The notes: generated by a model from the letters alone, not told the origin. Positions 1 through 15,527 are shown, counted from the stretch's first letter. The stretch is 64,000 nucleotides of DNA from Chrysomallon squamiferum (GCA_012295275.1 CM022670.1:27973881-28037880); one strand, 5' to 3'. Numbers and translations are program-made.

Positions 1-491
1 TGAGCTTCTTTATACACATAGGTATGCACACACAAACACACGCATGGACTCAAATACCTCAGACGAACATATATATATTTATATATGGCGTACCAGTGAA
101 TGACAAGAGTAAAGCGTTGATTCTTCACACTTAATTATTTTCTTTCAGTCTTCTGTTACACGCAGGCCATAAATTACCAGCTGTTGTTGTATTTTCTCTG
201 ATGTTATCAGTATTATAAAACATAAATAGAAACAGTGAAGGATAAACTTGTGACAGGTTGATATTTGGATCGAATCCCAGTTCTGCCTGATTTCAAGTGG
301 TGTCAGATACAATCTCTTCTCTGTGATAATCTAGTAACGTAAAAACTCAAATGTTTTTGGCCACACTTCTAAGGTTCCCGTTTTAGAGGTTTCCATCACA
401 ATGGTTTGTTCTGAATATATAAACGTCAGACTAAGAATATATATTTTTTAAATTTTTTTTTTTATTTATTATTGTTATTATTATTATTTTT

Positions 492-555
<64 letters not shown>

Positions 556-1330
556 TTAGTTGAAAAGGAAAGTAATACCGATATGTTTAAATCTTACAAA
601 GACCATTAACCATTCATTCCAGGAGAATGTAAATCACATACAAGATGTAGTTTGTGTAACAGTATATACAGTAGTACTATCACTGGAGGCTGTTGGTAGT
701 TGTAGTAGTAGGTGTAGTATTAGGAGCAGTGGTAGTAGCAGTAGTAATATCAATGATGCTGTGGCACCGCACGCCATAAGGACCCGACGTCAGCATCATA
801 ACGTCCCTCTTACCTCTGTGAAACCAATAGATCAGGGTAGTCGATGTTTCTACAGAGCCATAAACAACCATACGCCACAAATACCGCTAGAGATGTGGAT
901 GGAACATTCAGTTGACTTCAGAGCTGACACAGTCAGATATGCTGCGATCAAAAATGTCGATAAATTTATATGAGGATCTGGACAATATAATTGACACAAT
1001 GAATATTCTATTTTGAAGTGATGTTTATTCCTGCCTTCCTTTTTATATTTCTAATTCTATGGTGCAGCAACCTCAGTTAGGTTAATGATAATGTATACAA
1101 AATAGAATTTATAAACCCCAATTCATTATAAGTCATCGTGGCCCTAAATTGAACCTTTGTCGATATTTTTTAATTGGTCCAAAACACTTGGAGTTTATAC
1201 GTTAAACCTTTTATTTACTTTACATCTATCATCTACGACTAGACTGATCTTCGTTGATTCCATCTGGACTGAGCTATGAAGGTCAGAAGTTAGAGAGTTA
1301 AGTGTAAGTACACTTCCCCTAACACTACGT
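1..1330. other. Intergenic DNA, no gene recognised
   Basis: AT-rich DNA without a supportable gene. A (TTA)n/(TTTA)n tract occupies about 443-557. An open frame at 560-973 (+) has Ser/Ile-rich composition from (GTA)n-like triplets and no domain I recognise. Around 255-290 there is a short stretch resembling a tRNA-type B box (GATCGAATCCC), which could be a decayed SINE, but no A box or tail is clear. Confidence 0.5.
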
Positions 1331-2290
1331 TATACTGCAGTCTGGACTATTCTATACTATTCTGCATTACGATACACTGCATTACTATACTATACTACAG
1401 TGCAGTGCACTGAACTATACAATACTATACTGCACTATCATTAGCTACACTCTGTTACTACTCTACACTACACTGCACAACACTATACTATACTGTACTG
1501 TATTATACTATACTATACTATACTGTACCGTACCATACCATACCATACCGTACTGTACTATACTGTACTATACCATACCATAACATACTGTACTGTACTG
1601 TACTGTCCTGTACTGCACAGAAATTACATACAACATACAACACTACACAACGTTTAATGCACATTACATCACAACAGTATATTACTCTATGCTACACTAA
1701 ACGATGAATGAATACAAACTGAACACAATACAGTGGAATATAATATACAACATTGAGCAACCCAGTGCATGAGTCAATACAAAACATGACAATAAAATAC
1801 AATAAAATTCAATAACGATCAATAAATCATAACCCAATACAACAGAGTGCAATACAATATACAACTCTATACAATACAATATACAACTCTATACAACACA
1901 ATGAAACAGCGTACAATACAATTCTATACAAAACAGTACACGTCTATACAGTATATCACTACAATACGATACAATGAAACAGCAACATTCAGTACAGAAC
2001 AGTAAAACAACGAAACAGCGTACAATATTGTACATCTGTGTACAATGCAAAACAATACACGTCAAGACAATACAACACAACAAAACCAATACAGCACAAT
2101 TCAATCAGTAAAAACCAGACAAAACAACCGAATACAATATTAAAAGAACACAGTACAAAATAATACAATATTACTCAATACAAAATGAAATAAAACAATG
2201 CAACACAATGCAACATAAACATAACACAATACATAAATATACAACACAGTACAATTCAATAAAACATGATATAAGAAAAAAGGAAAAAAA
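1331..2290. repeat. Degenerate pentanucleotide satellite field
   Basis: From about 1331 to 1615 the sequence is built from TATAC/TACTG/TACTA five-base steps. From about 1690 to 2290 it becomes ACAAT/ATACA steps. Open frames here on the minus strand (Cys/Ile/Val/Tyr-rich) are translations of the repeat, not genes. Confidence 0.8.
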
Positions 2291-2943
2291 AATTCAGAAA
2301 ATAAAAGAAGAAATATCGACGACATTCAGGCTTCTTTAACACGGATGAAAACATTTAAACTCCTTGAGAACTTTTAAAACTTAAACTTCTTTATTTACTT
2401 ATTTGGTTTGTTTGTTTGTTTGACCTCTTTGCTTTTCTTTGTTCTCGCGAGTGTGTGAAGACTGGGAAACACTCGGAGAAAACACTTGAATCTTTCACTG
2501 CCTCGTGGTTTGGTTTTCCTTTCACCGAACTGGACAGAGGAAACTGCAGACTCGCGTGTCAAGACTTTCTGGACAATTAATTTACTGTTAGAGATCAAAG
2601 CAAACAGAGAAAAACAAACACACGACGTCAGCGACTGCTTCACACACGATGTAAGCAGATTTTTGTGGGGGAGGAATAACATTTATTGTTTTATGAGTTG
2701 TATGGTAATTAGAACGAGGAAGACATATAATATAAAACGATGCTGTAAATAATAACAATAAGAAGAAGACGAAGAAGAAGAAGAAGAAAAACGAAGAAGA
2801 AAAGGGGAAGAAAAACTTGAAAACCAACATCAATATCAATAATATTACAATAACGCTTACAGCAGCATAGATAAAAATATTAATCTGGAGTAGTTACTAT
2901 AAACATACAGACACACACACTAAATATACCAATATATATATAC

Positions 2944-2996
<53 letters not shown>

Positions 2997-3361
2997 TGTA
3001 TATGAAAAATATAAAAATGAGATATTAAAAGAAATAATAATTCTTTAATAAGAAATAAAATTTAAAGAAATAGTCCGGTGTAGTTTTTACTTCTTCGATG
3101 TAAAGATACGTGAACCAATTGCCACTTTAACGTTTTACACGTTATCACTGTCAGAGCTCTTTCAGCAAGTGAAAAATAAATGCAAGATGATTAACGATCA
3201 CAAACAGATACAGAAGAAGTAACAGCGATGCACGCTCGCAACATAATTCTTCTGTGTCGGAATCGTAAACTGTGATAAAATAACATTTATTACAGTCTGG
3301 GAAAAATCACATCAGTTCTTCAGAATGACAGAACGTAGTTTAAAATTTAAATGAGGGATAA

Positions 3362-3449
<88 letters not shown>

Positions 3450-4069
3450 AAATGGATTAGCTGAAAAAAGAAAAGAAAAAATACCGAGTAAAAAGTGATA
3501 ATTATACTGGTTGCACTGACATTACTGACCTAGTTCTTCTGCTGCACTAAGATAAGCTGTTTCAGCATTAAACACATAAATAAATACAAATATGTTTATT
3601 AATGAGTGAGTGAGAGAAAGAATCAGAGAGGGAGGGAGAGACTGAGAAAAAGGGAGAGAGAAAAAAAGAGAAAGATTTAGCTCAACTATTTTAAAACAAT
3701 TTAACGGAAAGAAAAGAAAAGAAAAATTCAAATGTGAAATTATACACGTACAGATTTTAAACTTCATTAATAACCACACTGTCCTCCTATTTCCCGATGA
3801 TATTCTTTGAACCCGTGCGAACATATCTTAAAGAATGTGTATTTATATGTGTATATGTAAATGTGTACTGCGCTTGTATATTGTGCATTATTTATTAAAC
3901 AATAACAAATATGATGAATATGATGTATCTAAACAAAACATAAACAGATAAATAAATAAATAAATATTTAATAAAAAATGTTGAATAATAATTAAAAAAT
4001 ATAAACAAATAAATAAATAAATAAATGGAAAAGAAATGCAGTAAATAATAATAGTAATAGTAATAATAA

Positions 4070-4100
<31 letters not shown>

Positions 4101-5042
4101 AAGAAGAAAAAGAAGAAGAAAATAAAAAGTAAAAAAATAAAAAATAAGCTAAAAAGTCGTAAGGTACATTTCTTGCTTTACAATATTTGCTGCTAATAAC
4201 GTCATGTTTTCTGCTTTTCTGAATATTTATGATGGCAACGGGATGTATTTAACAAAGAATAATGTATATATATATATATAGATGTGTGTGTGTGTGTGTG
4301 TGTGTGTGTGAGTGTGTGTGTTGTACTTAAAATGTGGCTCTGGTATTCTTTTATGATAGAAAATAAAATTTAAATGTATCAAGACTCAGTGACTATGATG
4401 CTATCCCCCATTACTAATAAGATTACTGACTAGTTTTTATAATTAATTAACGAAATTTATCACTAGTGAAATGTATAACAAAAGTATGAAAAATGTTCAC
4501 ATAAATAAACAAGAAAACAAGCAAACAAGCAAACACACAAACAAATAAATAAGCAAATAAACAAATAAATAAATAAATACTGTTACTTCTTCTGTAGGCA
4601 ACAAGAACTAATAAAAAAAACGTTTCTGCAGGAGTAACTTCTCTTGTTTCTCTCAACTGCCAGAAAGTTGATGGTGGTCTTCACCGGTTGTTTTAACAGT
4701 GAGTGGTTTCCAAACAGGTTCATAACGCTTTCAGAACATAAAATGTATTCATGGATTGTTTTACTTCTCTCTACTATTAACATTTATATAATTACATACA
4801 CACACATACACACTATAGACTTACTTTGTTAAAGCATGGCACTTCCATTAGTCGTAAATGTTTAGTCTATAATGTGAAGTGTGCTTGAAATCTAACAAAA
4901 AATAATTCTCCTGCATTTTCTTCTTCCAAAAAAAACTACTGTTTCGGCCATTCCTGTCAGTGTCAGCAATAATAATTGGTTTGGGAATAAAAAGTACAGT
5001 TAAATAAAGAATAAGATGAAGTAAGCAAAAACAAAAAATACA

Positions 5043-5110
<68 letters not shown>

Positions 5111-5308
5111 AAAAAAAAAGAAAAAAAAAAAAGAAAGTTTAAAAGAAAGAAAGAAAAAGTTCTAAGAATAAACCCGAAAGCAAATAATGTATCAACACTG
5201 TCGTTGGTTCAATATGTTATAATACAAGCAGAGTTATTTCCCTTCTTTATTGGCGTAACTAAATTTACATCTATATTTGATTCGATTTACGATAAACGAC
5301 ACACACGC

Positions 5309-5370
<62 letters not shown>

Positions 5371-5759
5371 TAAATGAAAAATAGAAAAGGGTAAAAACAA
5401 CTTTAAAAACAATTAAAATATAATTAAAACAAAGTAAGTGGAAAGAGAGATGGACAGCAACTGAGACAAAAATAAAGAAAAAATAATTAAAACTCTCCGA
5501 CAATCGTTAAATGATTTAAAAAAATAATAAATGCCATATGTCATGCGAGGCTGTCGTTACTTGGATCATTTGTTTTCTAGGCAACAGTCAAAGAGATATT
5601 TCTGGAAACTTGTTAATTGCAGCAAGATTTATAGATTACACAGATGAAGAGTTAATAGTACACGTATTTTAAATTTGTATTACAAGAAATAACAGCAGAA
5701 TAACAATTGTTGACAAATATCGTTTTTATTTTTATTTCTAGTTTTTTCATTTGTACTGG

Positions 5760-5809
<50 letters not shown>

Positions 5810-5869
5810 GCGTGCGTGGGTGATTTGTAATAGATTAAAAAAGGTGCAGGCATCTCAAAAGAGTGTGCA
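2291..5869. other. Intergenic DNA with dense microsatellites
   Basis: No gene seen. It holds (AAG)n at 2760-2815, (TA)n/(CA)n at 2930-2995, (GA)n at 3365-3446, (AAAT)n with (AAG)n at 3945-4125, (TA)n(GT)n at 4263-4320, (GA)n at 5049-5107, (CA)n(GA)n at 5296-5370 and (GT)n at 5760-5807. Unique stretches between them show no conserved coding pattern or plausible splice-bounded exon. Confidence 0.6.
3365..3446. repeat. (GA)n microsatellite
   Basis: An uninterrupted GA dinucleotide run of about 41 units, read directly. Confidence 0.95.
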
Positions 5870-7105
5870 TTTATTCATTTATTTATTTTATATTATTTTA
5901 TTTATTTATTTTATAAATTATTATTATTTTATTTTATTTATTTTATTTTTATTTATTTTATTTTAAATTCATATATTATTTTGTTTTATTCATTTTATTT
6001 TACTTTATTTTATTTTATTATACTTTACTTTAAAATTTATTTCATTTTATTTATTTATTATTCATTTATTTTATTTTATTTTATTTTATTTTTTTTATTT
6101 CAATTTAATTTTTTTATTTCATTTTATTTTTATTTTTACTTTTTTATATTAAATTATTCTTAATTTAATTTTTATTTTATTTCATTTGATTTATTATTTA
6201 TTTATTTATTTATTTTATTTTATATTCATTTTATTTTGTTTTATTTATTTTATTTTACTTTACTTTTTCATTTTATTATTTATTTATTATTTTATTACAT
6301 TTACTTTACTTTATTTTATTTTTATTTATTTATTCCATTTTTTAATTTCATTTTATTATTATATTTTTATATTATATTATTCTTAATTTCATTTTTATTC
6401 TATTTTATTTGACTGTATTATGTTTTTGTTATGTTTTATATTATTTTTATTTATTTTATTTTATTTTATTTTATTTTATTTTATTTTATTTTATTTATTT
6501 TATTTTATTTTATTTTATTTTATTTTATTTTATTTTAATTTTAATTTTTTTTAAATGTATTTGATTTACTTTACTTTACTTTTTTATTTTATTTATTTAT
6601 TTATTTATTTTTATTTTATTTTACTTTGCTTTACTTTATTTTATTTTTATTTATTTATTTCATTTTATTTTTATGTTATTTTTATTTTTTATTTTATTTT
6701 ATTTTTATTTTCATTTTTTTATATTATATTATTTTTATTTTATTTTTATTTTATTTTTGTTTTGATTATATTAATTTTTTGTTATGTTTTATATTATTTT
6801 TATTTATTTTGTTTATTTTTATTTATTTCATTTATTTCAATTTTGTTTTTAAATTTTTTTATTTCATTTGATTTTATTATTTGTTCTATTATTTTGTTTT
6901 GCTTTGTTTTGTTTTATTTTATTTTATTTTATTTTTAATTTATTATTTTTTTTAAATTTATTATTTCATTTGATTTTATTATTTCTTTGTTGTTTTTTTT
7001 TTTTGCTTTGTTATATTTTATTTGATTTATTTTTATTTTATTTTTATTTTTATTTATTTATTTATTTATTTTTTAATTTTTTTTTTTTTCATTTTATTTT
7101 ATTTA
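5870..7105. repeat. TTTTA-type pentanucleotide block, ~1.2 kb
   Basis: About 1.2 kb composed almost only of T and A in TTTTA, TTTA and TTTTTA steps, with rare C or G. A nearly perfect (TTTTA)n core lies near 6450-6535. The Phe/Ile/Leu/Tyr-rich open frames across it are artefacts of a strand carrying few stop codons. Strand asymmetry is strong, with T on the + strand. Confidence 0.9.
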
Positions 7106-7723
7106 ATGTACAAACAAAACTTGAAAACATAATATTTAATTGATTCGACTTTCCATTTCACACTGTAACAGTTGCTGACATCGCTGATACTGTTACGTCA
7201 TTTCAGTCAGTGGAGTTAATTATACGTAATTCAGAAAACCGCTACGAGCATTCGTCACTGTTAGATAATGTCATACAGCCAGTAACATCTATACACTTGT
7301 GTAGTAATGACGTCATGCTGTATTTAACATACGAAATGAATCACCTTTCTGTTATTAGCTTTCATACCTGTAAGTTAACATTAGCTTAGATATAAACTGT
7401 TAAATAACAAGATATAAAAACACATATATATTATATATCATACATACACATACGTAATGCTAGCATTGATGTACTGAAAATATATAAACTAGTAAATACT
7501 CAGATATAAAAACACACGTTGACCTATCAGACAAACACATTTGTACATGCATACTTGAAACCTCGCCACATTTGAGATAAAATATTGTTTTCAAGGATTT
7601 CACGTCATCCCAAGAATTTTAACACTTGACAAAGGTCGCCACCAGAGACACGTTGTTTCCGGGAAATAGTGTCTGTGTTTTAAATAAGAAGATACAAATA
7701 CAACTGTCTTTTCACAATAATGT

Positions 7724-7902
<179 letters not shown>

Positions 7903-8381
7903 GGTGTGAGTGTTAGTATAATTTATTGATATTTGAAAAAAACACCTAAAATTAAAAAAACCCACCAGCTTACACATAACTGCATATAAATGATTTTTGT
8001 TGTAACTATTATCATTTTATTTGGCTTTGTTTTCGTAGTTTTATTTATTATTATTATTATTATTTTTTTTTTTAACTGTATAAAATTTTACAGCTATATA
8101 TATTTATAATTTATCTCTCTCCCTCGCACACATAAACATAACCACATACGCACATATACAGATTTCTATGTTATCGATAAAACACATTGTTTGAAACGTG
8201 AATATTGATAAATTATTTATGTAGCTGTTCTTTATTCACTAAAATTTGCTCTGTAACACACTTAATAGATACTGTGTATCATAACGTTTATTATTCACTG
8301 TGTAGAATACAATGTATATTAGTTATACAGCTTCTGTAGAATTTTAATTTATTTTCAGATGTTCTCTATCTCGCTTTTAAA

Positions 8382-8382
<1 letters not shown>

Positions 8383-8452
<70 letters not shown>
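8383..8452. repeat. (GT)n microsatellite
   Basis: A pure GT run of about 35 units. Confidence 0.95.
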
Positions 8453-8456
<4 letters not shown>

Positions 8457-8844
8457 AGCAATATCAGCTATCCTTACTCAGGCGCATGTAAAAGAATTCA
8501 TCTTTCAAATAATTTTAATCCGTTCATTTTTTTAAATTGTTGTGTAGTACATGTCGAAATGTTGTTGTTAAAAGGTGAAGTTCTGTGCGCTCTGTTTAAA
8601 CCTGTAACTACCGTACGTGAACACGTAACGAGATTCTCAGTGATTTGAACTATGCGTGGGTCTAGGGCTCGTTCAGAACAATCTGAGTCACCAACACCTA
8701 CTTTATCAAGTTTAACAAAGTATAACTGTCAGCTCCTCTTACGCAGTAACTGATAGCGTTTTGCTTCATATGTGTGTGTGTGTGTGTGTGGTATTTATTA
8801 TTATTACATAAATATACAATGAGGAATATGTATATATATATATC

Positions 8845-8878
<34 letters not shown>

Positions 8879-9431
8879 TGTATGTATAAATATAATATAA
8901 CCACTGAAAAATATGGATTAAGTAAACAACGTCTTAAGAACCTCAGAGATCTTCCTAGAATTACAAAATTTGTTATTAATACGTCTGTAAATTGCAATAG
9001 CACTCCGGTGTACATAAATTATATGTGTAACTGTATGCATTTATTCTGTATGTATCTCTATGTATGTTGCAAAAGCTATTTTTGTAAGCGTTCTTGTAAA
9101 TAAGTATTATATTCTTTTTAATGCATACCTTTTGCCAATTTGTTTCATTCACAGGTAATGGAAACTAAGCTCATCAGAGTATTTTATCTATATCTGCATG
9201 ACACGACGATATCCAATTACAAACAATAAAAGCTGCAGTCGTCGTATTATAATTATACTGACGACGAAATATGAGTCTGGTTAAAAACTGATTTGTAAAC
9301 ACGCTTTGGTGGGAAATATTCCTCTGAGACTTCACGGGCCAATAATTTTGTGAACCTACAGACTGAGATTTCTTAAATTTCATTTACTTATATCCACTGA
9401 GTGCACAAGTTTTTATTTATTTATTTATTCA

Positions 9432-9475
9432 TTCATTATTATTATTATTATTATTGTTGTTGTTGTTGTTATTAT

Positions 9476-9554
<79 letters not shown>
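9432..9554. repeat. Compound (ATT)n(GTT)n(TC)n repeat
   Basis: Triplet repeats ATT and GTT lead into about 37 units of TC, read directly. Confidence 0.9.
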
Positions 9555-9557
<3 letters not shown>

Positions 9558-12500
9558 CCCACAAACACATGCATACACACAATATATATTGATATGTACA
9601 TATGGATGAACATGTAATTGTACATATTATTTTATTTTTTAAATTTATTTATTATTCAAATCCAAATACACTTAATACTTTAAACAAATATAACAACAAT
9701 ATGGAAGAATTAAGCTTCAATGAGAAAACTTTGAAACATTGATTTAATCATTCGTGATCGTAATAATTTTTCAATAGAGAAAAGTGTATATTGATAGTGA
9801 TACGAAGCAAATAATTATGTGCTATGTATGTGACACAGTTGTAATATTTTTGTTACAAATAAAAGTCCATTCATTTAAACTACAGTATGAACAAAATAAA
9901 GATATTGATTTAGGAAAGAAATTCTTCAGTTATAATTTTCTTGTTTAAATTTACAAAGGGAAGAATCCAGCTTTATTATATGTTTTAAAATAAAATATAT
10001 AATAATTTTTTTTTTTAAATACAATACTTGTAAATAAATATATATACACACACGCACACACACAAACACACACATACATATGCACATACAAACACAGATA
10101 TATATAAATGTATAACAACTATAATTAAGTTTTGATATGACCATCGTACGTCGTATTGTGAAGACGTTTTCACAGCCTCTGATGAGAAGATACATTTATT
10201 TTTGTTGTTAAATTCAAATCTGAAACACAAAACAGGATTTCGAAAACATTTATGTAAACTGTAAGAAACTGAATATTAAAAGATTTTCTATTAATCTCAC
10301 TGATCGTTTCTAGTTAATTTTATTCCATTAATGACATAATGAAACAAATCCATACAGATAATGTATGCAATTAATTCCAGAGATTCAGGGATTATCTGTC
10401 ACGAATGTAATAACATAGAATCAATGTCAAAAATATTTCCTCGTTTATTCACTTGAGACAGATCATCCAATATTTTATTAATGTTATTGTTTCTTATTGA
10501 GTCCTTGAGGTGATCATTATCATCATCATAATCATCATCATAATTACTACTATCACTATTACTATTACTACAACAAATACTACTCCCATTATTATTTTTA
10601 TTATTATTTTTATTATTATTATTATTATTATCATTGCTGCTAATGTTGGTTTTTGTCGTTAATACAACAGCTGTCGTTATTATCTTTTAATTCTTAATAA
10701 TAAGAAAAATAAGAAAGGAATGAAAATAGTTTGTAAACAAAGAAATAAAAAACAAGCAGACAGAAAAACAAATAAACAAACAACAAACAAACAAATAGCC
10801 AAATAAACAAATAAAAAAAATAAATATAATTTTTTTTTTAATAATAATCAATAAATAAATAAATAAGAAGTATAAACTCTACACAGTTTAAGTATAAATT
10901 AATTATAATATTTACCACATCAAGATAACCAGAGACTGTTACAATTCTGTGACAGTTATAACACAGTTTTAATGCAGTGTTCTAATTATTCAAGTCTGTT
11001 TCTACAGGAACAAATATTCCTATCGAAATTCTAAGCTTACGTCATATATGAACGTAGTTTACGTAAGAGGAATCAATGGACTTTATCACATCTATCAAAC
11101 TGCTTGAACTGCTTGGTCAGCAAAGCTTGGTCTGACCTTTCACCCGAACTTTGAACTCTCTCTTGATTATTTATAGAAGTACTCATTAATAATTAATGAA
11201 ATCATCATATATTATTATTATTATGGATATGATGTACAGACCTATTTATTTAACGATGATTATGCCGGTATTTCACGACGGAAATTAAAATGAAAATATA
11301 TGGATAATAATAATAATGACAGACAAAAAAAAAAAAATAATAAATAAAAAAAATAATAATAATAATAATAATTACCTTTTTTTTTTAAAGATATTAAATA
11401 AATAAATAAATAAATAAAATAAAATAAAATAAAATAAAATAAAATAAAATAAAATGTTATTAATAATAAAAACATAAAAAGAATGATTATTTTATTTTAT
11501 TTTATTTTATTATTTTTTTTATTTTTTTTTATTTTTTTGTTGTTGTTGTTGTTGTTTTTGTACTTTTGCTTCCAAGGTCATGTGTACAGTAGTAGTGAAA
11601 ATGAAGCATATTTCATTACTGATTTGTAGAAGTGCACTTTAGAACACCGATTAAAAGCATCTTCTCTCTTCTGAGTGTTTTATTTTTATTTTTTCTTGCA
11701 TAACAGGTCGAAAGAAATAACAGGGCCCATTGAAAATAATTACATTTAAAACTAACAGAAAAACGTTAATTACAAACTTTGATTTATTAATTAAGCTGAA
11801 AATTATTCTTTGTATATATATATATATATATATAGATAGATAGATAGATAGATATCGAAAAGTTATTCTTTTTTATTGATATTATTCTCTTCGTAGAATA
11901 TACTAAAATAAACAAACAACATATAACTTTAAAATTATGTTTACAGAATAAATATTCATGCAGAGTAGATATTAAGTTAATCTTAGCAATTACAATAATT
12001 ATTACAAAGACCATTAAATAATTTATTAGTAATAATTAATTAATATATAATGAGTAGCATATTATTTAGTCCTATATAAAAAAATAATAATAATAAAAAA
12101 ATTAAAAAAAACTAATTAATAACATCATCAGCGTTTATATCCGACTTGTTCTTGTTATTATTGTTATTGTTACTGCTTGTTTAAACAATTTTAAACCATT
12201 TAACTCAGTTTTCTAATTTCCAATATCAAATTAAAAAATCCAAATTAAAAAAATCCAAAAGTGTGTATTTCTATCAAGAGAAAAAAATAGTTAATAAATT
12301 AAAAAAGATTTAGCGTTTTCTTTGGAATGATGGATCATAGCAGTCATAACTGAAAGATGACTTAGCGCATGAAATCAGAGGCAAGAGTCGATGTTTTCCA
12401 TTGGTCGATTCGATGAGCTGAAAACAGAAGGACCAGTCACATCGTTCGACACATAGATCAACATTTCGGCAATTTTCGGCAATGTTTGGAATATACATTT

Positions 12501-12914
12501 CAAGTTTTATGACGGTGATGACAGTTCTGGCATGATGGATCTTGTAAATGTCAATGAACTGGAACTTTAATTTGTGTGATGATCATTAAATGCCTTTTTA
12601 GTCCAGAAATAATGAAAATTTTCGGTGTTATCTTTGACGGCAACTGTAGCAGTAATTCTCAAACAAGCTGATTGATTCTAAACATAAAATATTAACTTGG
12701 ACTTCAGAAAAGAAGGCAATTCCCCTTTCATATCTATCTATCTATATTTTTATCCAGCCATCGATTCATCAGTCTATCTGTTTATCTATCAGTCTATCTG
12801 CTTATCTAAGTATCTATCTGTCTTTCTTCTAAGTATCTATCTATTTATATGTATATCTGTCTGTAAATATATATATAAACATACATATATAGACATAAAT
12901 ATATACACAGAAAT

Positions 12915-13030
12915 ACCTACATATTTACATAAAATACAGACATACATTCATACCTACATATTTACATAAAATACAGACATACATTCATACCTACATATTT
13001 ACATAAAATACAGACATACATTCATACATA
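12915..13030. repeat. 37-bp tandem repeat, ~3 copies
   Basis: A unit beginning ACCTACATATTTACATAAAA recurs with a 37-bp period three times with almost no change. Low divergence implies recent duplication. Confidence 0.85.
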
Positions 13031-14904
13031 AACACATATATACATAAACATAAAAACACAGATACACACACTATTGACACTGCCTAATACTAAGAAAAAA
13101 GGTATGTGCGCTATCTATTCTTGCTCTTAAGGAAACTTAATTTTGATTGAACCATGACATCTATATTTATATAGCACACCTTGAATTTCATCTTACTGGA
13201 TGTGGCAATCAATTTCTATTAACGTACAAACAGGTCATCTATGTTTATAATCTGCCTAATGTATTATTTGTTTTTCGTCGCCATTTTCAGGTCATTCGGT
13301 TAATTTTTGTAACAGTAGACTGTTAACACCATAATCATAATTATTTATTATTGAAAAAACGAGAAAGAAATGCACTGCGATTATCTATTTCTGTTCAGTG
13401 GTTGTGGCAATATGGCCGTGTTGATGAAAGAGATGTTAATGATTTTGGAAACCTCATGTAAAAAGAACAAAAAAATAAAAATATGTCAACGCTGACTGAA
13501 TTGCTAAACAAAACAAATTAAAAATACGTTGATTCAGTGGTAAAATTATATATACATATTATTATTATTATTATATTTTATTATTATTATTATTATTATT
13601 AAAAAAAAAATATATATACACAAAGTTCAGCCAAAAAGATAAGTAAAGTATTATGGAAAAGCAGAAGTTATAAAAATTATTTCTTTGTTATTTCTCGCAT
13701 GTGTGTGTGTGTGTGTGTGTGTGGGTGTGTGTTTATTAACAAATCGTCAGAGGTTTAATTTTACCAATAGTAATTACAATAAAAAAAAATGACTCGGCAA
13801 GTTAGTGAAATATGACAATTTCATCTGTAAAAGTTTGTAAAATAAAACAATAATAAGAGGGGAAAAGAAGACGGCAACCTCCTTCGCGTGTTCACTGTAG
13901 ATAAAGCAAAACACATTAAAAGAAAGTAACAACAGCAATAAATAAATAACGCGAGAACAATGCCTACATACATATTTTATAACCGTTTTTATTAAAATGA
14001 TTTGAATTATTAATTCTTTAGCAACGGAAGAAGCAAGGATTATAACAAAGATAAACTAAAGGAACAAAAAACCAACAAAAAAACCACAACAACAATGATT
14101 ATATGGAGTTACATTATATGGAGTATATTATTTTACTCTATTTCTATATTTTTAAAATAGCGGAGATATTTAGTTGATTAAGATTAATCTGTTATCTACA
14201 GTAACTAGTGTTGAATATTTATTTAAGTTCTCATTAAATATGAGTGCATATAATTATGATATTTTTAATTATGCTTTATAAATAAACCGCATTTCCATTA
14301 GTAATAGTTATCATTATCAGCAACACTGTTATTAATTAACATATTTCTTTTTGTTGTTGTCGTTGTTATAATTATAATAATAATTATTATTATTAAATTA
14401 TTTTGTTATCTTTATCATCATCATAAGTATCATATTATTATTATTGTTATTGTTACTGTTTTTGTTATTACAGTTTTTAATGTTGCTGTTGTTGTTAATA
14501 TTATTATTATTATTATTCTAATACAGACGATTACTCTTATTCAGGCAGTTTTTATTATGTATTGTACGACTGACAGATACAACAACAGACAACGGACACG
14601 ATTTGTGAGATTTGCATTTTAAACGTCTATTCAAACGTTCCAATAAGGAAAAAAATCACAGCCAAAACGCGCTGAAAAGAACTCCGCAACAATAGTAAAA
14701 ATGTTGGGTTCTTACTTCTTTTTCGGAGGGGTGCCTGGGATTCCTTCCTGTAATTCGCTGTCTACCAGGCCTGGGTCATTTTAAATTTCACTTTAGGTAG
14801 TCTTAAAACGATTTATTCTATGAAAGGATTATTGAGTTATTTTTTTTTTTTTTTTTTTTTTTTTAAGACGATTAAACCGTTTCTGATTCGTTAAACCGTT
14901 TCAC

Positions 14905-15090
14905 TACTATTATTATTATTATTATTACTACTATTATTATTACTATTATTATTATTATTATTATTACTACTATTAGTATTATTATGGTTATTGTTATTAT
15001 TATTATTACTATTATTATTGTTGTTGTTATTATTATTATTATTATTTTTGTCATCATTATTGTTATTGTTATTATTTTAAATTACGCCTT
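14905..15090. repeat. (TTA)n-rich triplet field
   Basis: Interrupted TTA/CTA/GTT triplets. The Ile-rich minus-strand open frame here is a translation of the repeat. Confidence 0.85.
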
Positions 15091-15466
15091 TAATTACTTG
15101 TTTTAAGTATAAAATTGTTTGTATCGTTCACAGTTATTATTACTATTTTATACTTTTCTTCTGTATAATTAATCAGTAAATGAATAATAGAAATATCTGT
15201 ATGACGTTCACATTGCTGTATTCCACTGGACGTGAACGCTCATACTTTGAAATGTATTTGCGCTCCAGAAAGAAAACATTTTTTGTGGTTTATTTTGTGT
15301 AGTTACTGTCACGTTCTTTTTTTACAGTGTTATGTAATATAATTAACACTTAATTTAATATTATTAAAGAGGTTTTTAATTTTCAACTAAAGAAGTCATG
15401 GAATTTTATGAAATTCATTAATATATCATTTAAAATATTTTAAGCCGATTTGTTCATTTGTTTTTC

Positions 15467-15527
<61 letters not shown>

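Noticed and set aside
560-973. 137-codon open frame (+)
   Set aside because: No domain, Ser-rich from GTA/AGT triplets, no exon-like borders.
1697-2325. Three minus-strand open frames
   Set aside because: They translate the ACAAT-type pentanucleotide satellite, which lacks stops in these frames.
5981-7143. Phe/Ile/Tyr-rich open frames of 60-127 codons resembling membrane proteins
   Set aside because: The DNA is a TTTTA satellite; hydrophobicity comes from T-rich codons.
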